From: Phenylobacterium sp. RIFCSPHIGHO2_01_FULL_69_31
Lineage (GTDB): Bacteria; Pseudomonadota; Alphaproteobacteria; Caulobacterales; Caulobacteraceae
DNA length: 41,562 nt
Reading direction: 5' to 3'
Assembly: GCF_001824475.1 (NCBI RefSeq)
Contig: NZ_MHXN01000010.1
Span: 1 to 41,562 of the forward strand
In this document: positions 1 to 7,188 of the stretch, one piece after another
Position numbering within the stretch: the first letter of the stretch is position 1
Layout of the letters: each line of letters opens with the position of its first letter
Program-made: the position numbers and the translations under genes
Notes under the pieces: generated by a model
The model's database searches: none
The model's input: only the letters and a program-made list of their open reading frames with translations
What the model was told of the DNA's origin: nothing

Positions 1-309
1 CGAGGCGTCGGCGGCGGCCAGGGCCTTTTCCTTCATCTGAAGGAGCAGGTCCGACACGGTTTCGCCGGCCGAGATGGCCACGTCCACCGTGGATTGACCG
101 CGCTGCAGAGACTCGCGGACGGCGTTCAACGACTGGGACGTCGCACGCTGGTTCTGAGCGATGGCCCAGACAGCGCCGTTGTCCTTGGCGTTGGCGATCC
201 TCAGTCCGGTGTTGATCCTCCCCTGCGTCTTGTTGAGATCCGCATTGGTCATGTTCAGGTTTTGCAGCGCGATCATCGCGCTGACGTTCGTGTTGACCGA
301 GTTGGCCAT
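1..309 (-). CDS. flagellin, N-terminal part (cut by window edge)
   Basis: The reverse-strand reading from the ATG at 309 gives 103 residues beginning [19 protein letters not shown], the conserved D0/D1 start of bacterial flagellins (compare the xINTNxxAxxAxxNL pattern). Further family marks are an [14 protein letters not shown] stretch and heptad-like helices up to the window edge. Flagellin is exported by the flagellar type III apparatus and polymerises into the filament; its N and C termini form the inner coiled-coil core. An AAGGA ribosome binding site lies about 8 bases before the start. The gene follows flbT and flaF in the same direction, as in Caulobacter, and has its own sigma-54 promoter. 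The variable middle and C terminus are outside the window, so which flagellin paralogue this is cannot be told. Confidence 0.93.
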   Translation of the reverse strand, partial: MANSVNTNVSAMIALQNLNMTNADLNKTQGRINTGLRIANAKDNGAVWAIAQNQRATSQSLNAVRESLQRGQSTVDVAISAGETVSDLLLQMKEKALAAADAS

Positions 310-381
310 GGGTAGATCCTTCCATTCTGGAGGGGTTGTCCGGACTTCTGCCGGCGGGCGATTTTTCGCCCATGCACGACC

Positions 382-398
382 AAGCAAGTCCCAGGCCA
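382..398 (-). promoter_or_regulatory. sigma-54 (RpoN) promoter of flagellin gene
   Basis: Reading the reverse strand from 398 to 382 gives TGGCCTGGGACTTGCTT. The -24 GG and -12 GC elements have the exact spacing of the TGGCAC-N5-TTGCW consensus. It lies 73 bases before the flagellin start, leaving a leader of roughly 60 bases. Late flagellar genes of Caulobacter are sigma-54 dependent and activated by FlbD, and FlbT acts on the flagellin leader. I could not confidently place an FlbD site. Confidence 0.75.
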
Positions 399-534
399 GG
401 ATTAACCACGCCAGGACCGCCTCAGAATGTTGTTTTTATTGCTATTTCCGGATATCAGCGTGCGCCGTTTGGACCGTCGCCATTAGCCATTTCTGCAGCC
501 CGGCAGGACCTGCCGACCACATGGCGCGCAAGCA

Positions 535-561
535 AAAGGCCGCGGGGTCGCCGCGGCCTTT
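535..561 (-). terminator. rho-independent terminator after flaF
   Basis: A perfect 11-bp stem (AAAGGCCGCGG with CCGCGGCCTTT) and a 5-base loop lie 24 bases past the flaF stop. On the reverse strand a TTTT run overlaps and follows the stem. It separates flaF from the sigma-54-driven flagellin gene. Confidence 0.8.
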
Positions 562-584
562 GAAACCTACGAAGCGGTCGGGCG

Positions 585-953
585 TCAGGCCGCGGCCTGG
601 GATCCCTGGCTGGCGAGGCCCTGCATAATCATGCGGTTGATCTCGATCAGGGGCTCGATCTCCTCCTGGTTCCGGATGACCAGGGTGGTGTGCTTGCTGA
701 CCCAGATGCTGAGCGAGATGAACGAGGCCCGCAACGGCGCCGGCAGGCCGTTCTGGGGGTTGGCGCAATCCGTGCCCAGCGTCGCCCACATCCGGCGGTT
801 CCAGTCGAGCGCGTCGACGCGCTTGCCGACCTCCGTACGATCGAGGGCGGCGGCTTCCATCAGCGCGCGGGTCACCTGCGCGAACAGGCGGTATTCCATG
901 TCGCGGGGGTTTTCAGCCCGCGTCGCCGCCTGTTGATACGCCTGAAGGGACAT
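585..953 (-). CDS. flaF: flagellar biosynthesis regulator FlaF
   Basis: The 122-residue protein begins [20 protein letters not shown] and contains the family's [13 protein letters not shown] and [12 protein letters not shown] segments. It matches the FlaF family in length and pattern. In Caulobacter FlaF is needed for flagellin synthesis and secretion and works against FlbT, the flagellin mRNA repressor. The start codon lies inside flbT with a 41-base overlap, so translation of the two is probably linked. A strong hairpin terminator follows. It is a small soluble helical protein with no signal peptide or membrane segment. Confidence 0.93.
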   Translation of the reverse strand: MSLQAYQQAATRAENPRDMEYRLFAQVTRALMEAAALDRTEVGKRVDALDWNRRMWATLGTDCANPQNGLPAPLRASFISLSIWVSKHTTLVIRNQEEIEPLIEINRMIMQGLASQGSQAAA

Positions 954-1338
954 TCCCCAGCCTTTCGTCTTCGTACTCGATGAGCTTCCGGCAGAGCATC
1001 AGCGCCTTGTAGTACTCGCGCGCCATGCAGTGCTTCGAGATGTTCACGCAATCCGCCAGCACCGAGGGGTTCGTGATCACCCCCATGAACTCGGTCAGCC
1101 GGCGCACGAACTCGTCGTAGTGGCGTTCGGCGCCCCCCTCGTCGAGGTACATCATCATCACCGGGAAGTAGATCCGCCGCGCGGGCGTCTGAACCTCGTC
1201 GGGCTGCATGATGTCCTTCTCGCGAAGGACCGAAGCCTTGTTCTGGAGGACGAGCACAGCCCGGCGGTCGCCGTTCTGAACGACAGCGCCGTTCAGGACG
1301 AACTTCTCACCAGGCCTCAGTGACAGCTTCAGCGGCAC
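913..1338 (-). CDS. flbT: flagellin mRNA repressor FlbT
   Basis: The 141-residue protein begins [20 protein letters not shown], the highly conserved FlbT N terminus, followed by [23 protein letters not shown] and a [15 protein letters not shown] helix. FlbT is a post-transcriptional regulator that binds the leader of flagellin mRNA and destabilises it until hook assembly is complete. Its target, a flagellin gene with a leader of roughly 60 bases, lies just downstream of flaF. Length is typical. The region upstream is shared with the divergent flmG. Confidence 0.95.
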   Translation of the reverse strand: MPLKLSLRPGEKFVLNGAVVQNGDRRAVLVLQNKASVLREKDIMQPDEVQTPARRIYFPVMMMYLDEGGAERHYDEFVRRLTEFMGVITNPSVLADCVNISKHCMAREYYKALMLCRKLIEYEDERLGNVPSGVSTGGDAG

Positions 1339-1478
1339 GTCCCGCCCCCTGTTTTCGGAGCCTGTGAATCGGCGAAGCGATTCGTGTGAACCATATTCGC
1401 CCTCCTTCGGTCCGAACGCATCCCACGCTTATCGACGGAGCGTTAACGCCGGATTGCCGGCCCACTTCGCCGCAGGCC

Positions 1479-1493
1479 TTAAGCGGGAATTAA
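1479..1493. promoter_or_regulatory. CtrA-type binding box between flbT and flmG
   Basis: The sequence is TTAA-GCGGGAA-TTAA, a perfect TTAA-N7-TTAA match to the binding site of CtrA, the cell-cycle response regulator of Caulobacterales. It lies 47 bases before the flmG start and about 140 bases before the divergent flbT start. Chance matches occur but are rare in DNA this GC-rich, and the flanking genes belong to a CtrA-controlled pathway. Confidence 0.65.
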
Positions 1494-1539
1494 GCATGAT
1501 CGGGGCATCTGGCGGACCATCCTCCGGAGTCTCCGCCCG

Positions 1540-3336
1540 ATGTCCATCAAGGCCCCGCCCAGCGCTGCGTCCGCCCTCGCGCTCGAGAGCGCTGTGGGGC
1601 CCGCGGCCAGCGCCGCCCGGATGGTGGGCGGCCCCATGGGCGAAGCCGGCTCGAAGGAGGCGCTGTCCAAGCTGACCCAGGCGATGGGCGAACTGCGCGC
1701 CCTGGCGGTCAAGCCGATGCTGGACCGCGCGGTCGCCGCCCTCAACGCGGAGAAGCACCAGGAGGGCGCCGAGTGGGCCCTCAAGGCGCTGGAAAAAGAC
1801 GAGACCAACGGCTTCGGCTGGTACTTGCTGGCCATCAGCCGCGAGCGCGCCGGCGACTTCGGCTCGGCCATCACGGCCTATGAGACGGCGCTGCGCCTCC
1901 TGCCCGATCACGCCGAGGTCGCCAACGATCTCGGCCGCCTGGCCTACCGCCTCGACATGAAGGACCACGCGGAGAAGTTCTTCCGCCACTTCCTGGCCCG
2001 CTTCCCCGGCCACCACGAGGGCGCCAACAACCTCGCCTGCGTCCTGCGCGACCGCCTGGCCTACGGCGAGGCTATCGAACTGCTGCGGCCGGCGATCGTG
2101 GCCAATCCCGAAGTAGCCATGCTCTGGAACACCATGGGCACGGTGATGGCCGAACAGGGCGACTATGCCAACGCCGAGGTCTTCTTCCGCGAAGCCGTCC
2201 GCCTCAACGAGAGCTTCGCCAAGGCCCGCTACAACCTCGGCAACGCGAGACTGTCCCAGGGCGACGCCGAGGAGGCGCTCGCACTCTGCGAAAGCGCCCT
2301 GCGGCACGAGATGGCCGACCACGAGCGGCAGATGATGCGCCTGTCGCTGTCGACGATCCTGATCGCCCTCGGCCGCATCGCCGAGGGCTGGGAAGAGTAC
2401 GAGGCCCGCCTTCACCCGGCGCATCCCGACGTCACCCACTTCCTGGTCGACGTGGCGCGCTGGGCGCCCGGCGCGGACCTGCGCGGCAAGTCGCTGCTGG
2501 TCGTCGGCGAGCAGGGGCTGGGCGACGAAGTGCTCTTCGCCAACCTGCTGCCGGACGTGATCGAGGCGCTGGGCCCCGAGGGCAGGCTGACCATCGCCGT
2601 GGAGCCGCGGCTGGTGACGCTGTTCCAGCGCAGCTTCCCGACGGCCACGGTCGGCGCGCACGCGACCTACCTCAAGGCCGGCCGCACCTATCGCACCCTG
2701 CCCTTCGTCACCGACTTCAAGGCCTACGACCTCTGGACGCCGATGGCCTCCCTGCTGCGCGAGTTCCGTCGCACCACGGGCGCCTTCCCCGAGCGCGTCG
2801 GCTTCCTGACGCCGGACCCGGAACGCGTCGCCTACTGGCGGGCCGAACTGGCCAAGGCGCCGGCCGGCGTGAAGGTCGGGCTGCTCTGGAAGAGCAACCT
2901 GCACAACGGCGCCCGCCACCGCTTCTTCTCGCCCTTCGCGGCGTGGGCGCCGGTGCTGCGGGCCCCGGGCGTCACTCTGGTGAACCTGCAGTACGGCGAC
3001 TGCTCCGAGGAGATCGCCCAGGCCGAACGTGACTATGGCGTGCGCATCTGGACGCCGCCGGGGATCGACCTGAAGCAGGACCTCGACGACGTGACCGCCC
3101 TCTGCGCGGCCATGGACCTGGTCGTGGGCTTCCAGAACGCCACGCTGAACCTTGCTGCGGCCGCCGGCGCGCCGACCTGGCTGATCTCCACGCCGGGCTC
3201 CTGGACACGGTTGGGGACGGCCCGCTTCCCCTGGTACCCCCAGGTCCGGACCTTCACCGCCACCGCCTTCGGCAACTGGGAGCCCGTCATGGCTTCCGTC
3301 GGAGAGGCCGTGGAAGCGTTCGCCGCGGAACGCTGA
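1540..3336 (+). CDS. flmG: flagellin glycosyltransferase FlmG (TPR plus GT-B fusion)
   Basis: The 598-residue protein has an Ala-rich start, then TPR repeats at about residues 55-290 (for example GFGWYLLAISRERAGDFGSA and AMLWNTMGTVMAEQGDYANA). The C-terminal half resembles O-GlcNAc-transferase-like GT-B enzymes, with a VVGEQGLGDEVLFANL motif near residue 320 and a GFQNATLNLAAAAGAPTW motif near residue 530. This is the layout of Caulobacter FlmG, which recognises flagellin through its TPR part and transfers pseudaminic acid. The neighbours support this: flbT, flaF and flagellin on one side and pseF/pseH on the other. A CtrA box lies upstream and a GGAG site precedes the ATG. It is cytoplasmic, with no signal peptide or membrane helix. 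The function is inferred from architecture and context. Confidence 0.85.
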   Translation: MSIKAPPSAASALALESAVGPAASAARMVGGPMGEAGSKEALSKLTQAMGELRALAVKPMLDRAVAALNAEKHQEGAEWALKALEKDETNGFGWYLLAISRERAGDFGSAITAYETALRLLPDHAEVANDLGRLAYRLDMKDHAEKFFRHFLARFPGHHEGANNLACVLRDRLAYGEAIELLRPAIVANPEVAMLWNTMGTVMAEQGDYANAEVFFREAVRLNESFAKARYNLGNARLSQGDAEEALALCESALRHEMADHERQMMRLSLSTILIALGRIAEGWEEYEARLHPAHPDVTHFLVDVARWAPGADLRGKSLLVVGEQGLGDEVLFANLLPDVIEALGPEGRLTIAVEPRLVTLFQRSFPTATVGAHATYLKAGRTYRTLPFVTDFKAYDLWTPMASLLREFRRTTGAFPERVGFLTPDPERVAYWRAELAKAPAGVKVGLLWKSNLHNGARHRFFSPFAAWAPVLRAPGVTLVNLQYGDCSEEIAQAERDYGVRIWTPPGIDLKQDLDDVTALCAAMDLVVGFQNATLNLAAAAGAPTWLISTPGSWTRLGTARFPWYPQVRTFTATAFGNWEPVMASVGEAVEAFAAER

Positions 3337-3360
3337 CCGCGCCCAGGGATTGATCGCCCA

Positions 3361-3377
3361 GGCGCCGCTCCGGCGCC
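3361..3377 (+). other. short GC-rich hairpin between flmG and the acidic ORF
   Basis: A 7-bp stem (GGCGCCG with CGGCGCC) and a 3-base loop lie 24 bases after the flmG stop and 20 bases before the next start. It has no T run, so it is not a classical terminator. It may reduce read-through or be chance in GC-rich DNA. Confidence 0.3.
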
Positions 3378-3396
3378 GGATGCGAGGAGCCCGGAG

Positions 3397-3867
3397 ATGT
3401 CCGAATCCCCCGACCTGGACGGCCAGGAAGGCGCAGAGGCCTACGACGCCCTGCTCGACGACGACGGAAGCGGCCTCGGCGAGGAGCGCACGTTCGAGGA
3501 ACTGCCGGAGGTCGAGGATCTGACCCAGCTCGCCGGCGACCGTGACGAAGACGAGGCGCTCGCACTCGACGCGGACGAGTTCGACCCCGAGGCCATCGAC
3601 GACGGCGACACCGAGGAAGACAACGAGCTCGACTATCGCGCCGCCACCGCCGAGCGCGAGGACGATCTCGACGGCCAGGGCCCCGAGGACGGCTTCGACG
3701 AGAGCCGGGTCGCCGCGTCTGACATCGATGGCCTGGAAGAGACGGGCGATGCGCTGTCGGTGGAAGGCGGCGAGGACGACTTCACCAACTTCGAAGCCAA
3801 GAAGGTCGACGACGCCGACCTTGCCGACCTGGGCTACGCCCGACCGGACGGCCGCGCGCGCAGCTAG
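3397..3867 (+). CDS. very acidic hypothetical protein
   Basis: I do not recognise this family. The 156 residues hold 58 Asp or Glu (about 37 percent) and only 10 Lys or Arg, so the protein should be strongly acidic and largely disordered. It has no signal peptide, membrane helix or cysteine. The last 20 or so residues are less acidic and hold the only lysines. A GGAG site lies just before the ATG. It follows flmG by 60 bases in the same direction and may be co-transcribed. Its stop overlaps the stop of the convergent pseH by a few bases. Highly acidic proteins can be chaperone-like, DNA mimics or ion-binding, but nothing here decides between these. Codon usage looks like that of real genes in the region. 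Confidence 0.7.
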   Translation: MSESPDLDGQEGAEAYDALLDDDGSGLGEERTFEELPEVEDLTQLAGDRDEDEALALDADEFDPEAIDDGDTEEDNELDYRAATAEREDDLDGQGPEDGFDESRVAASDIDGLEETGDALSVEGGEDDFTNFEAKKVDDADLADLGYARPDGRARS

Positions 3868-4430
3868 GCGAGGTCGAAGCCCTTCTCGCGCAGGCGGGCC
3901 AGGCTGGTCGGGCGCACGCGCGCCCAGTCCTCGGCCAGCAGGCCCAGCCCCACCACGTCCAGCGGCTGGCCGTGCTTCCAGACATGGGCGCGGAGCAGGG
4001 CCTCGCGCTGGAAGCCGAAGGATTCGTGCAGCTTCCACACCGCCTCGTTGCCGATCAGCACCTCGCAGCACAGCTTGTTGAGGCCGTGGTCGGCGAAGAC
4101 GTGCTCGATCACCTGGAACTCCACGAAGGCCCCCACCCCCTTCCCCCGCGTGGCGGGGTCGGCCAGGTAGTAGGCCCACGAGCATTTCCGATGCGCCGGG
4201 GCGATGTCGTACAGGTTCGCCAGCCCCACGGGGCGGCCATCGAGCTCGATGATCCAGTACTTGCGCGCGGGATCCGCCATGGCCGCGTTGAACCAACGCT
4301 CGTGCTCGGCCTCCGAGATCTCGTGATCGCTGTACATCCAGGCCGAGATCTCCGGCAGGTTCCGCCAGGTGCGGAGCTGGGCCTTGTCGGCGGCCTCGAC
4401 GGGCCGCAGGACGATCTGTGGCGCGCTCAT
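3864..4430 (-). CDS. pseH: pseudaminic acid pathway N-acetyltransferase PseH (FlmH)
   Basis: This 188-residue GNAT-fold protein begins IVLRPVEAADKAQLRTWRN. It contains LEBP-type motifs of PseH: an acetyl-CoA loop around ADPATRGKGVGAFVEFQVIE and a C-terminal GNEAVWKLHESFGFQREALL motif. PseH acetylates the C4 amine of UDP-4-amino-4,6-dideoxy-N-acetyl-beta-L-altrosamine, the third step of CMP-pseudaminic acid synthesis. The ATG at 4430 is chosen because it forms an ATGA overlap with the stop of pseF, which suggests coupled translation. The flagellin genes and flmG next door fit a role in flagellin glycosylation. The Caulobacter name for this activity is FlmH. Confidence 0.87.
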   Translation of the reverse strand: MSAPQIVLRPVEAADKAQLRTWRNLPEISAWMYSDHEISEAEHERWFNAAMADPARKYWIIELDGRPVGLANLYDIAPAHRKCSWAYYLADPATRGKGVGAFVEFQVIEHVFADHGLNKLCCEVLIGNEAVWKLHESFGFQREALLRAHVWKHGQPLDVVGLGLLAEDWARVRPTSLARLREKGFDLA

Positions 4431-5125
4431 GCCACGGCTCCCGAACTGTTGTGTTCCAGCGCCGCGACGTCGGCGCTCGTGAAGGCCGGATTGCCCGGAT
4501 AGAGCCGCTCGTAAACGTCGCGGACGAAGGCCAGGTCCTCGGGCAGATCCACCGTCCACCGCAGGTGCGCCTGCGACACCGGCTGCGAGAGGTAGGCCAG
4601 GCGGAACCGGCCCGGCCGCCGATAGATGAACGGCGTCACATGCTCTCGCTCATAGGGGTCGGTGGCCTCGCGGCACGCCGCCTCCAGCGCCGTGCGGCGC
4701 ATCACCTCGGTATCCAGCCCGTGCGCATAGGTGCGGACGGCAGGCGTATTGCTGGCGTAGTCGGCGCCGGTGTCGCGGAAGTGGTCGATGGTCGCGTCGA
4801 TCACGCGCCAGTCCGCCAGCGGGCAATCCGCCGTCAGCCTCACGATCGTGTCGGCGTCGGGAACCAGGGCCATCGCGCCGGCGAAGCGGGCCAGCACGTC
4901 CGTCAGCGAGCCGCGGAAGACCGGATGCCCAAGGCCGGCCACATAGTCGGCCAGCGGATCGTCGGAGGGGTCGGTGCTGGTGGCCACGACGATGCGACCG
5001 ATCCGCGCGGAGCGGCCCAGCCGTTCAAGCTGGCGGCCGATCATCGGCTCGCCCAGCACCGGGGCCATGACCTTGCCGGGGAGCCGACTGGACGTCATCC
5101 GCGCCTGAAGGATCGCCAGGTTCAA
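4427..5125 (-). CDS. pseF: pseudaminic acid cytidylyltransferase-like protein (PseF/SpsF family)
   Basis: The N terminus LAILQARMTSSRLPGKVMAP is the nucleotide-binding signature of SpsF/PseF-type cytidylyltransferases. RLTADCPLADWRVIDATIDH follows as the metal-binding Asp region, and the YEREHVTPFIYRRP segment is also family-typical. The enzyme would activate pseudaminic acid with CTP to give CMP-pseudaminic acid. The start is a TTG: I chose 5125, which gives a 232-residue protein starting just before the conserved motif with a GAGG site 8 bases upstream. A TTG at 5161 would add 12 residues but has no clear ribosome binding site. Its stop overlaps the pseH start as ATGA. No other pseudaminic acid genes (pseB, C, G, I) are in the window. 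Confidence 0.83.
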   Translation of the reverse strand: MNLAILQARMTSSRLPGKVMAPVLGEPMIGRQLERLGRSARIGRIVVATSTDPSDDPLADYVAGLGHPVFRGSLTDVLARFAGAMALVPDADTIVRLTADCPLADWRVIDATIDHFRDTGADYASNTPAVRTYAHGLDTEVMRRTALEAACREATDPYEREHVTPFIYRRPGRFRLAYLSQPVSQAHLRWTVDLPEDLAFVRDVYERLYPGNPAFTSADVAALEHNSSGAVA

Positions 5126-5310
5126 TCCGATGACCTCGAAAGAGCGGCCTGCCCGGTCCAAGCACTATTCCGCGTCTCGCGCGCCCGCAATGGGCCGTCC
5201 GTTGCCGTTACGGACAGGCGAACCCGCTTGAACATCCGGTGCAGGACTATAGTCTGGCGCAGACAAACAACTGTTCGAACGTGGGCTTGGCGCCCGCGCG
5301 GGGAGCCTAG

Positions 5311-6183
5311 ATGAGCCGTCTGCGTTTCGAGGGAACTGACGATTACGTCGCCACCGAAGACCTCAAGGTGGCGGTGAACGCCGCCATCGCACTGGAGCGC
5401 CCGCTCCTGATCAAGGGCGAGCCCGGCACCGGTAAGACGGTCCTGGCCGAGCAGATCGCCAAGGCGCTCGGCTCCGAACTGATCACCTGGCACATCAAGT
5501 CGACCACCAAGGCCACCATGGGCCTCTACGAGTACGACGCGGTGACCCGCCTGCGCGACAGCCAGCTCGGCGACGAGCGGGTCAAGGACGTCAAGAACTA
5601 CATCAAGAAGGGCAAGCTCTGGGAGGCGTTCGAACACGGCGGCCGCCCCGTCCTGCTCATCGACGAGATCGACAAGGCCGACATCGAGTTCCCGAACGAC
5701 CTCCTCCAGGAGCTCGATCGGATGGAATTCTACGTCTACGAGACCAATGAGACGATCAAGGCGGCCGTCCGCCCGATCGTGATCATCACCTCGAACAACG
5801 AAAAGGAGCTGCCGGACGCCTTCCTGCGCCGCTGCTTCTTCCACTACATCCGCTTCCCCGACGCCGAGACGATGCAGGAGATCGTCGACGTCCACTATCC
5901 GGGGATCAAGAACAAGCTGGTCGCCGAGGCGCTGCGCATCTTCTACGACATGCGCAAGGTGCCGGGCCTGAAGAAGAAGCCCTCTACCTCCGAGCTGCTG
6001 GACTGGCTGAAGCTCTTGATGGTCGAGGACATCGACGGCGACATGCTGGCGGAGAAGGACCCCACCAAGCTGATCCCGCCGCTGCACGGCGCGCTCCTCA
6101 AGAACGAGCAGGACGTGCACCTGTTCGAGCGCTTGGCGTTCCTGGCGCGGCGCGAGGGCGCGGCCCGGCCAGGCCAGCAGTAA
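5311..6183 (+). CDS. MoxR-family AAA+ ATPase
   Basis: The 290-residue protein has a Walker A motif GEPGTGKT at residues 36-43, Walker B VLLIDEIDKAD with the DE pair at 118-119, and sensor-1-like IITSNNEKELPDAFLRRC. MoxR ATPases act as chaperone-like remodellers, often with a von Willebrand factor A partner encoded next door, in metal-centre insertion or envelope stress. No VWA gene follows here: a hairpin terminator and a small probable lipoprotein come next, so the client is unknown. The 148-base gap before it is shared with the divergent pseF. The length is short but normal for the APE2220-like or MRP-type subgroups; the subgroup assignment is uncertain. Confidence 0.9.
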   Translation: MSRLRFEGTDDYVATEDLKVAVNAAIALERPLLIKGEPGTGKTVLAEQIAKALGSELITWHIKSTTKATMGLYEYDAVTRLRDSQLGDERVKDVKNYIKKGKLWEAFEHGGRPVLLIDEIDKADIEFPNDLLQELDRMEFYVYETNETIKAAVRPIVIITSNNEKELPDAFLRRCFFHYIRFPDAETMQEIVDVHYPGIKNKLVAEALRIFYDMRKVPGLKKKPSTSELLDWLKLLMVEDIDGDMLAEKDPTKLIPPLHGALLKNEQDVHLFERLAFLARREGAARPGQQ

Positions 6184-6210
6184 CCCTCGGCGTTACGCCG
6201 AATTCACTCG

Positions 6211-6244
6211 CCTTTTCGAAGGGCTCCGACCACCTTTTCGAAGG
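6211..6244 (+). repeat. 12-bp direct repeat spaced 22 bases
   Basis: CCTTTTCGAAGG occurs at 6211-6222 and again at 6233-6244. Each copy is nearly palindromic around TTCGAA and the period is 22 bases, about two DNA turns. The second copy lies in the loop of the hairpin described next, and the first overlaps the left arm of its stem. Confidence 0.6.
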
Positions 6245-6263
6245 AACGGACGGAGCCCTTTTT
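6219..6263 (+). terminator. moxR terminator that also holds the next gene's ribosome binding site
   Basis: A perfect 10-bp stem (AAGGGCTCCG at 6219-6228 with CGGAGCCCTT at 6251-6260) encloses a 22-base loop and is followed directly by a T run to 6263. This is a good intrinsic terminator for moxR. The only plausible ribosome binding site of the next gene, GGAG at 6252-6255, is inside the right arm, so the hairpin would hide it on any read-through transcript. Confidence 0.7.
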
Positions 6264-6264
6264 C

Positions 6265-7101
6265 ATGAAGCCGCTATATCTCGCCTGCGCCTCGGCCATG
6301 GCCCTGACCGCCGCGGCGTGCGGCCCCAAGGTCCCGGCGGCGCGCGCGGCGCTGGAGTGCCCCATGAAGCAGGGCGATCTGACGCGGACCTCCGCCTCGT
6401 CGGACGGCAAGACCTGCACCTATGCGGCCGAAGGCGGCGCCGAGGTCACCCTGCAACTCGTGTCGACCCAGGGCGGCGTGGACTCCACGCTGGCGGCCAT
6501 CGAAACCAATCTTCTGGCCAACCGCCTGACGCCCGAACAGCAGGCCGCCGCGGGCGCGGCGACGGGCGCCGCGGCCGGCGGTTCCGCCGCTTCCGCGGCG
6601 GCCGCCGATGCGGCCGCCAAACAGGCCGCCGCCGACACCAAGGGCCTGGACCTCGACCTCAAGGTCGACGGCAAGGCCGTCGACGCCGTGAACGTCGAGA
6701 TGAAGAACGGCAAGACCGTGGTCACCGAGGGCGAAGGCTCGACCACGCGCATCGACCTGCCGGGGATCCACATCGTGGCCAACGACAGCGACGACACCGC
6801 CAACATCCGGGTGGGCCCCGTCAATATCGACGCCGACGAAGATACGGCCACGATCCGCGTGCGCCGCGACGTCCGCCTCCGCGGCGAGGCGCTCAATCCC
6901 GAGAAGCGGGGGCTCCGCGCCACCTTCATCTATACGGGCGGCGATCTGCCCGACGGCTATCGCTTCGTCGGCTATGAGGCTGGTGGGCCGAAGCGAGGCC
7001 CGCTGACGGTGGCCGTCGTCCGCTCCAAGTCCGGAGGCCCGGACGGCGAAGACCTCTATCCCGATGTGAAGAAGCTGGTCCGTAAGAACGGCGGGGTCTG
7101 A
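6265..7101 (+). CDS. probable lipoprotein of unknown function, Ala-rich linker
   Basis: The 278-residue protein begins MKPLYLACASAMALTAAACGP, a signal peptide ending in a weak lipobox (AAAC), so it is probably lipid-anchored or at least exported. Residues about 98-130 are an Ala/Gly-rich low-complexity stretch. The following part, with LDLKVDGKAVDAVNVEMKNG and repeated VDGK/NIDADEDTATI patterns, looks like beta-rich repeats. The C terminus has a GGDLPDGYRFVGYEAGG motif. I do not recognise the family. The start is supported by GGAG 9 bases upstream, which lies within the terminator stem of moxR. It may have its own promoter overlapping that region. Confidence 0.75.
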   Translation: MKPLYLACASAMALTAAACGPKVPAARAALECPMKQGDLTRTSASSDGKTCTYAAEGGAEVTLQLVSTQGGVDSTLAAIETNLLANRLTPEQQAAAGAATGAAAGGSAASAAAADAAAKQAAADTKGLDLDLKVDGKAVDAVNVEMKNGKTVVTEGEGSTTRIDLPGIHIVANDSDDTANIRVGPVNIDADEDTATIRVRRDVRLRGEALNPEKRGLRATFIYTGGDLPDGYRFVGYEAGGPKRGPLTVAVVRSKSGGPDGEDLYPDVKKLVRKNGGV

Positions 7102-7188
7102 CCGCTCCTTACGGATATTTCTGCGCGCCTGTCGGGTCGGCAGGCGTCGGCCCGTCCTTGTTGCAAACGTCCAGATTGGAGCAGCAGG

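Noticed and set aside
402..405. A TTAA near the flagellin promoter as a CtrA site
   Set aside because: No second TTAA occurs at the required distance.
1429..4296. A 955-codon open frame on the minus strand
   Set aside because: It is the shadow of flmG and the acidic gene. It shows no domain and does not start in a sensible place.
5228..5253. A TTGAAC ... TATAGT sigma-70-like promoter before moxR
   Set aside because: The spacer is only 14 bases, too short for a confident call.
5122..6120. A 332-codon open frame on the minus strand
   Set aside because: It is antisense to moxR, whose Walker motifs are clear.
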